64,000 nt of DNA from an uncultured Bacteroidales bacterium (GTDB lineage Bacteria > Bacteroidota > Bacteroidia > Bacteroidales > UBA932), in contig CAMVKH010000001.1 of the NCBI GenBank assembly GCA_947168065.1, positions 186,001-250,000 of the forward strand, in the 5' to 3' direction. Shown here in pieces: positions 61,602 to 64,000 of the stretch. Every line of letters begins with the position of its first letter. The stretch's first letter is position 1. The notes beneath the pieces were generated by a model. The model saw only the letters and a list, made by a program, of their open reading frames with translations. It ran no database searches and was not told the DNA's origin. Both the position numbers and the translations under genes were made by a program.

Positions 61602-64000
61602 TTAGAAGTTGATGTGAAGACCGAAGATATAGGAACTGCGCTGCGGGATGCCGAGTGTCTCGGGATCGAAGCGGACACCCTTTTCATAATACGGGATGTC
61701 GCGACCCGGGTTGAAAGCCGTCCAGAGAGCCGGCAGATTGTCGACCTGGAACTGCAGGTTCACGCGGGAAGCACCGATCTTGCGGGCCCAGTTTTCGGGC
61801 AGTTCATAACCCAGCACGATGTTGCGGATCTTCAGGAAAGCTGCGTTGCGGACGGAGATGTCGCTGTAGAGGCACTCGGAGCCGATGGCGTTCGAGGAAT
61901 ACCGGCCGATACCCGGGGTGTCGGTCTTGTGTTCAGGCGTCCAGGCATTGAGGAAATAACTGGGGACAGCCTGACCCGAAGCCACACCGAATGTTTCATT
62001 TTCATTCAGCGCGCGCATCACGTGGCCGCCGTAGTAAGCCATCAGGATGCTCAGGCTCAAACCATTCCAAGTGAAACGGTTGTCGAGGCCGGCGATAACC
62101 ACCGGTTCAGCCTGTCCGGAGTATTTCATGATGTCGACACTTCCGCTTTGGGCACTGTGCGTCTTGCGGTCGTTATCGGAGTACCAGAGGGTCTGGCCTT
62201 TTTCGCCATCGGCCTCGCTGATGCCGGCGAACTGCCAGCTCCAGAGGGCACTGGTCGGATAACCCACGACATACGGATTGGAAATCAGTTCATAGGCCCG
62301 GGTGGAAGCGTTCTCCACATTGGTGATCTTGTTCTTGTTGACGGCGAAGGTCAGAGTGCTGCTCCAACCGAAATCGCTGCGCCGGCGTTCACGGATCCAG
62401 TCGCCCGTGAAGGTGAGTTCCACACCGTTGTTGACCATATCGGCCACGTTCATGAACATCGAGGTGAAACCGGTGGTCGGGTCGAGGGTCTTGTAGGAGA
62501 AGAGGTCCTTGCCGACTTTGCGGTAGTAGTCGAGGGAACCGCGGAAACGGTTTTCAACGAACGAGAAATCGAGACCCACATTGGTCGTCAGCGTCCGCTC
62601 CCACTTGAGGTTCGGGTTGGCCGGGCTCTGGATGGTACCGAACGGCTCGTTGGTATAGTAGTTCAGGCCCGTGCTGGTAGCCGTCATATAGCTGGTGGCA
62701 CCCTGGTAGATGTTACCGGTGACACCGTAGCTGAAACGGAGCTTGAGTGCGTTGATCCAGTCGACCGGCTTGAGGAATTCCTCGTTGTTGATGTTCCAGG
62801 CCACACCGGCCGACCAGAGCGGACGGCCGCGGAGTTTGACATTCAGGCCGTACACGTCAGCATAGTCCTTACGGAAGGAACCGAAGAGGTTGTACTTCTC
62901 GTCATAGGTATAGGTAAAGTTTGCGTAACCGGAAGCGTAGCGGTGATGCTGTTCGACCACAGGGTCCATATTGCTGCGGATATACGGGTCGTAGGCGAAC
63001 TGAACGGCCGGGAAGCCACCGCCAAGTGCCATATAGTTGTTGCTATAACGCATCTGGCTGATGGTAGCGAAGTCGATGGTCGCCGTCGAAGCGTTCTGCA
63101 GCTGGTCGTCATAGCCCAGCATCAGGGCGCTGGTGCCGGAATAGAGCGTTTCGCGGAATTCCAGACCAGCCAGGGCCACGATTTCGTGCTTGCCGAAGGT
63201 GCCTGCATAGTTGAGCTGGCCACGGGCCGTCCAATAACGGCCGTCCACATTCTGGGCTGCACGGAAACCGCCGGATGCAGGAGTAAGGTGCGTCACGTTT
63301 CCGTAGGGATCGATCTCCGTATAGGCATTGTAGATCGTCTTGGCAGCCTGGCTTTCCTGGGTAGCGTACCAGTCGGCGGTGCGGTGGTCGGTCTCATAGA
63401 CGAACTGTGCGTTGGCGGTCAGGCCCTTGAAGATCTTAAAGAGCAGGTCGCCGTGATAACGCATATACTGGCGCTTGGTGTTGATCACATTGTTGTAGTA
63501 TTCGTCCACCAGGTTGATGCCGGTTTCCTTGAAGTAACCCCCTTCGGTATTGTCGCGGTACTGATTGCCGTTGAACCAGGTATAGAGCAGTTTGTCGGTT
63601 CCATCCGTATTGTAGAGGCTCTCATAGGCAGGCGCCATCCAAGGGCTGTCGAAACCGTTGTACGTATAGCCCTTCGCACGCTGGTTGCCGTAGATGCCGT
63701 TGACGGCCACCGTGGCGGTCAGCCACTTGGTGACGTCGTAGGAACCTTTGTAGCTGATCTGCATCTGCCGGTCGAAAGTATTGATGACGCCGGCGTTGTC
63801 GTTGCGCCAGTTCACGACGAAGTTGCTCTGGAAACGGTCGGAGCGGCTGCGCAGGGCCAGGTTGTACTGCTGCATCAGCTGACGGCGGTAGACCGCGTCG
63901 GCATACTGCTGGGCGAAATTGTTCTTCGCGAGCTGGTTGCAGAGCTGGTCGATCTCGCTCTGCGACCCCTGGCCGGTATACATCCGGTAGTAGGCATAGT
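61602..64000 (-). CDS. SusC/RagA family TonB-linked outer-membrane protein (N-terminus outside window)
   Basis: About 799 codons visible; the frame stays open to the window edge (YAYYR before the first Met seen), so the signal peptide, CarboxypepD_reg domain and most of the plug are missing. The visible part is the 22-strand barrel of SusC proteins (LRFSYGVTGN near the middle, SLDYYRKVGKDLFSYKTL, LKIRNIVLGYELPENWARKI) and ends with ... SSYIFGLHINF, the usual aromatic terminus. With SusD it imports a large substrate using TonB energy. It is the first visible gene of a five-gene cluster. Confidence 0.93.
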   Translation of the reverse strand, partial: YAYYRMYTGQGSQSEIDQLCNQLAKNNFAQQYADAVYRRQLMQQYNLALRSRSDRFQSNFVVNWRNDNAGVINTFDRQMQISYKGSYDVTKWLTATVAVNGIYGNQRAKGYTYNGFDSPWMAPAYESLYNTDGTDKLLYTWFNGNQYRDNTEGGYFKETGINLVDEYYNNVINTKRQYMRYHGDLLFKIFKGLTANAQFVYETDHRTADWYATQESQAAKTIYNAYTEIDPYGNVTHLTPASGGFRAAQNVDGRYWTARGQLNYAGTFGKHEIVALAGLEFRETLYSGTSALMLGYDDQLQNASTATIDFATISQMRYSNNYMALGGGFPAVQFAYDPYIRSNMDPVVEQHHRYASGYANFTYTYDEKYNLFGSFRKDYADVYGLNVKLRGRPLWSAGVAWNINNEEFLKPVDWINALKLRFSYGVTGNIYQGATSYMTATSTGLNYYTNEPFGTIQSPANPNLKWERTLTTNVGLDFSFVENRFRGSLDYYRKVGKDLFSYKTLDPTTGFTSMFMNVADMVNNGVELTFTGDWIRERRRSDFGWSSTLTFAVNKNKITNVENASTRAYELISNPYVVGYPTSALWSWQFAGISEADGEKGQTLWYSDNDRKTHSAQSGSVDIMKYSGQAEPVVIAGLDNRFTWNGLSLSILMAYYGGHVMRALNENETFGVASGQAVPSYFLNAWTPEHKTDTPGIGRYSSNAIGSECLYSDISVRNAAFLKIRNIVLGYELPENWARKIGASRVNLQFQVDNLPALWTAFNPGRDIPYYEKGVRFDPETLGIPQRSSYIFGLHINF

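Overview
The window looks like chromosomal DNA of a GC-rich member of the Bacteroidales. The grounds are: SusC/SusD, FecR and TlpA-type periplasmic thioredoxin genes; BACON, DUF3857, DUF6515, FISUMP and DUF4143 proteins; many lipoproteins; promoters of the Bacteroidota form (TTTG about 19-20 bp before TAnnTTTG) instead of sigma70-like boxes; and few Shine-Dalgarno sequences. A lineage near Rikenellaceae or an uncultured gut/rumen group is a guess. I saw no rRNA, tRNA or CRISPR array.

Layout. 1-14.6 kb is a block of housekeeping genes, all on the minus strand: a GHL10 glycoside hydrolase (cut by the window edge), an alkaline phosphatase lipoprotein, an ExbB/ExbD set, asparaginase, TatD, DprA, QueA, an S41 protease, dCMP deaminase, an acyl-CoA ligase and an MsbA-like exporter. 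14.6-20.3 kb is an accessory stretch with a small HTH regulator, an envelope protein, a TlpA thioredoxin, an internally deleted IS30 element, and a RAYT-like HUH transposase between two copies of a 110-bp double-hairpin repeat. 20.3-27.9 kb carries creD, glutamine synthetase, a BACON lipoprotein with an ECF sigma factor, recQ and an FKBP isomerase. 28-33.6 kb holds a VapBC-like toxin-antitoxin pair and a FecR/TonB-receptor operon that begins with a second BACON paralogue.

33.6-41.9 kb: a DUF4143 ATPase behind a promoter with three spaced direct repeats, two overlapping DUF3857 transglutaminase-like genes, a small lipoprotein, and an ECF sigma gene overlapping one for an anti-sigma/outer-membrane-barrel fusion that resembles the dual membrane-spanning anti-sigma (Dma) architecture of Bacteroides. 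41.9-48.7 kb: a DUF6515 repeat protein, miaA, a pRiA4b-ORF3-like gene, a YigZ protein, and the serine operon serC-serA-DUF1015. 48.7-55.7 kb: two tandem lipoprotein genes with almost identical 1.5-kb coiled-coil halves and unrelated C-terminal domains, a beta-barrel gene, and a divergent ECF sigma/FecR pair. 55.7-64 kb: SusC-SusD-DsbD-alpha-TlpA-TlpA on the minus strand, cut at the SusC N-terminus.

The main observations are: (1) the RAYT-like transposase with its own dispersed repeat family; (2) three copies of a motif GCAAC-N16-GCATCTA, two of them before the duplicated BACON genes, which suggests an ECF regulon whose sigma gene has been separated from its FecR/receptor operon; (3) the sigma/Dma-like pair; (4) the duplicated coiled-coil lipoproteins with exchanged C-termini; (5) a long hairpin ending in a T-run upstream of dprA.
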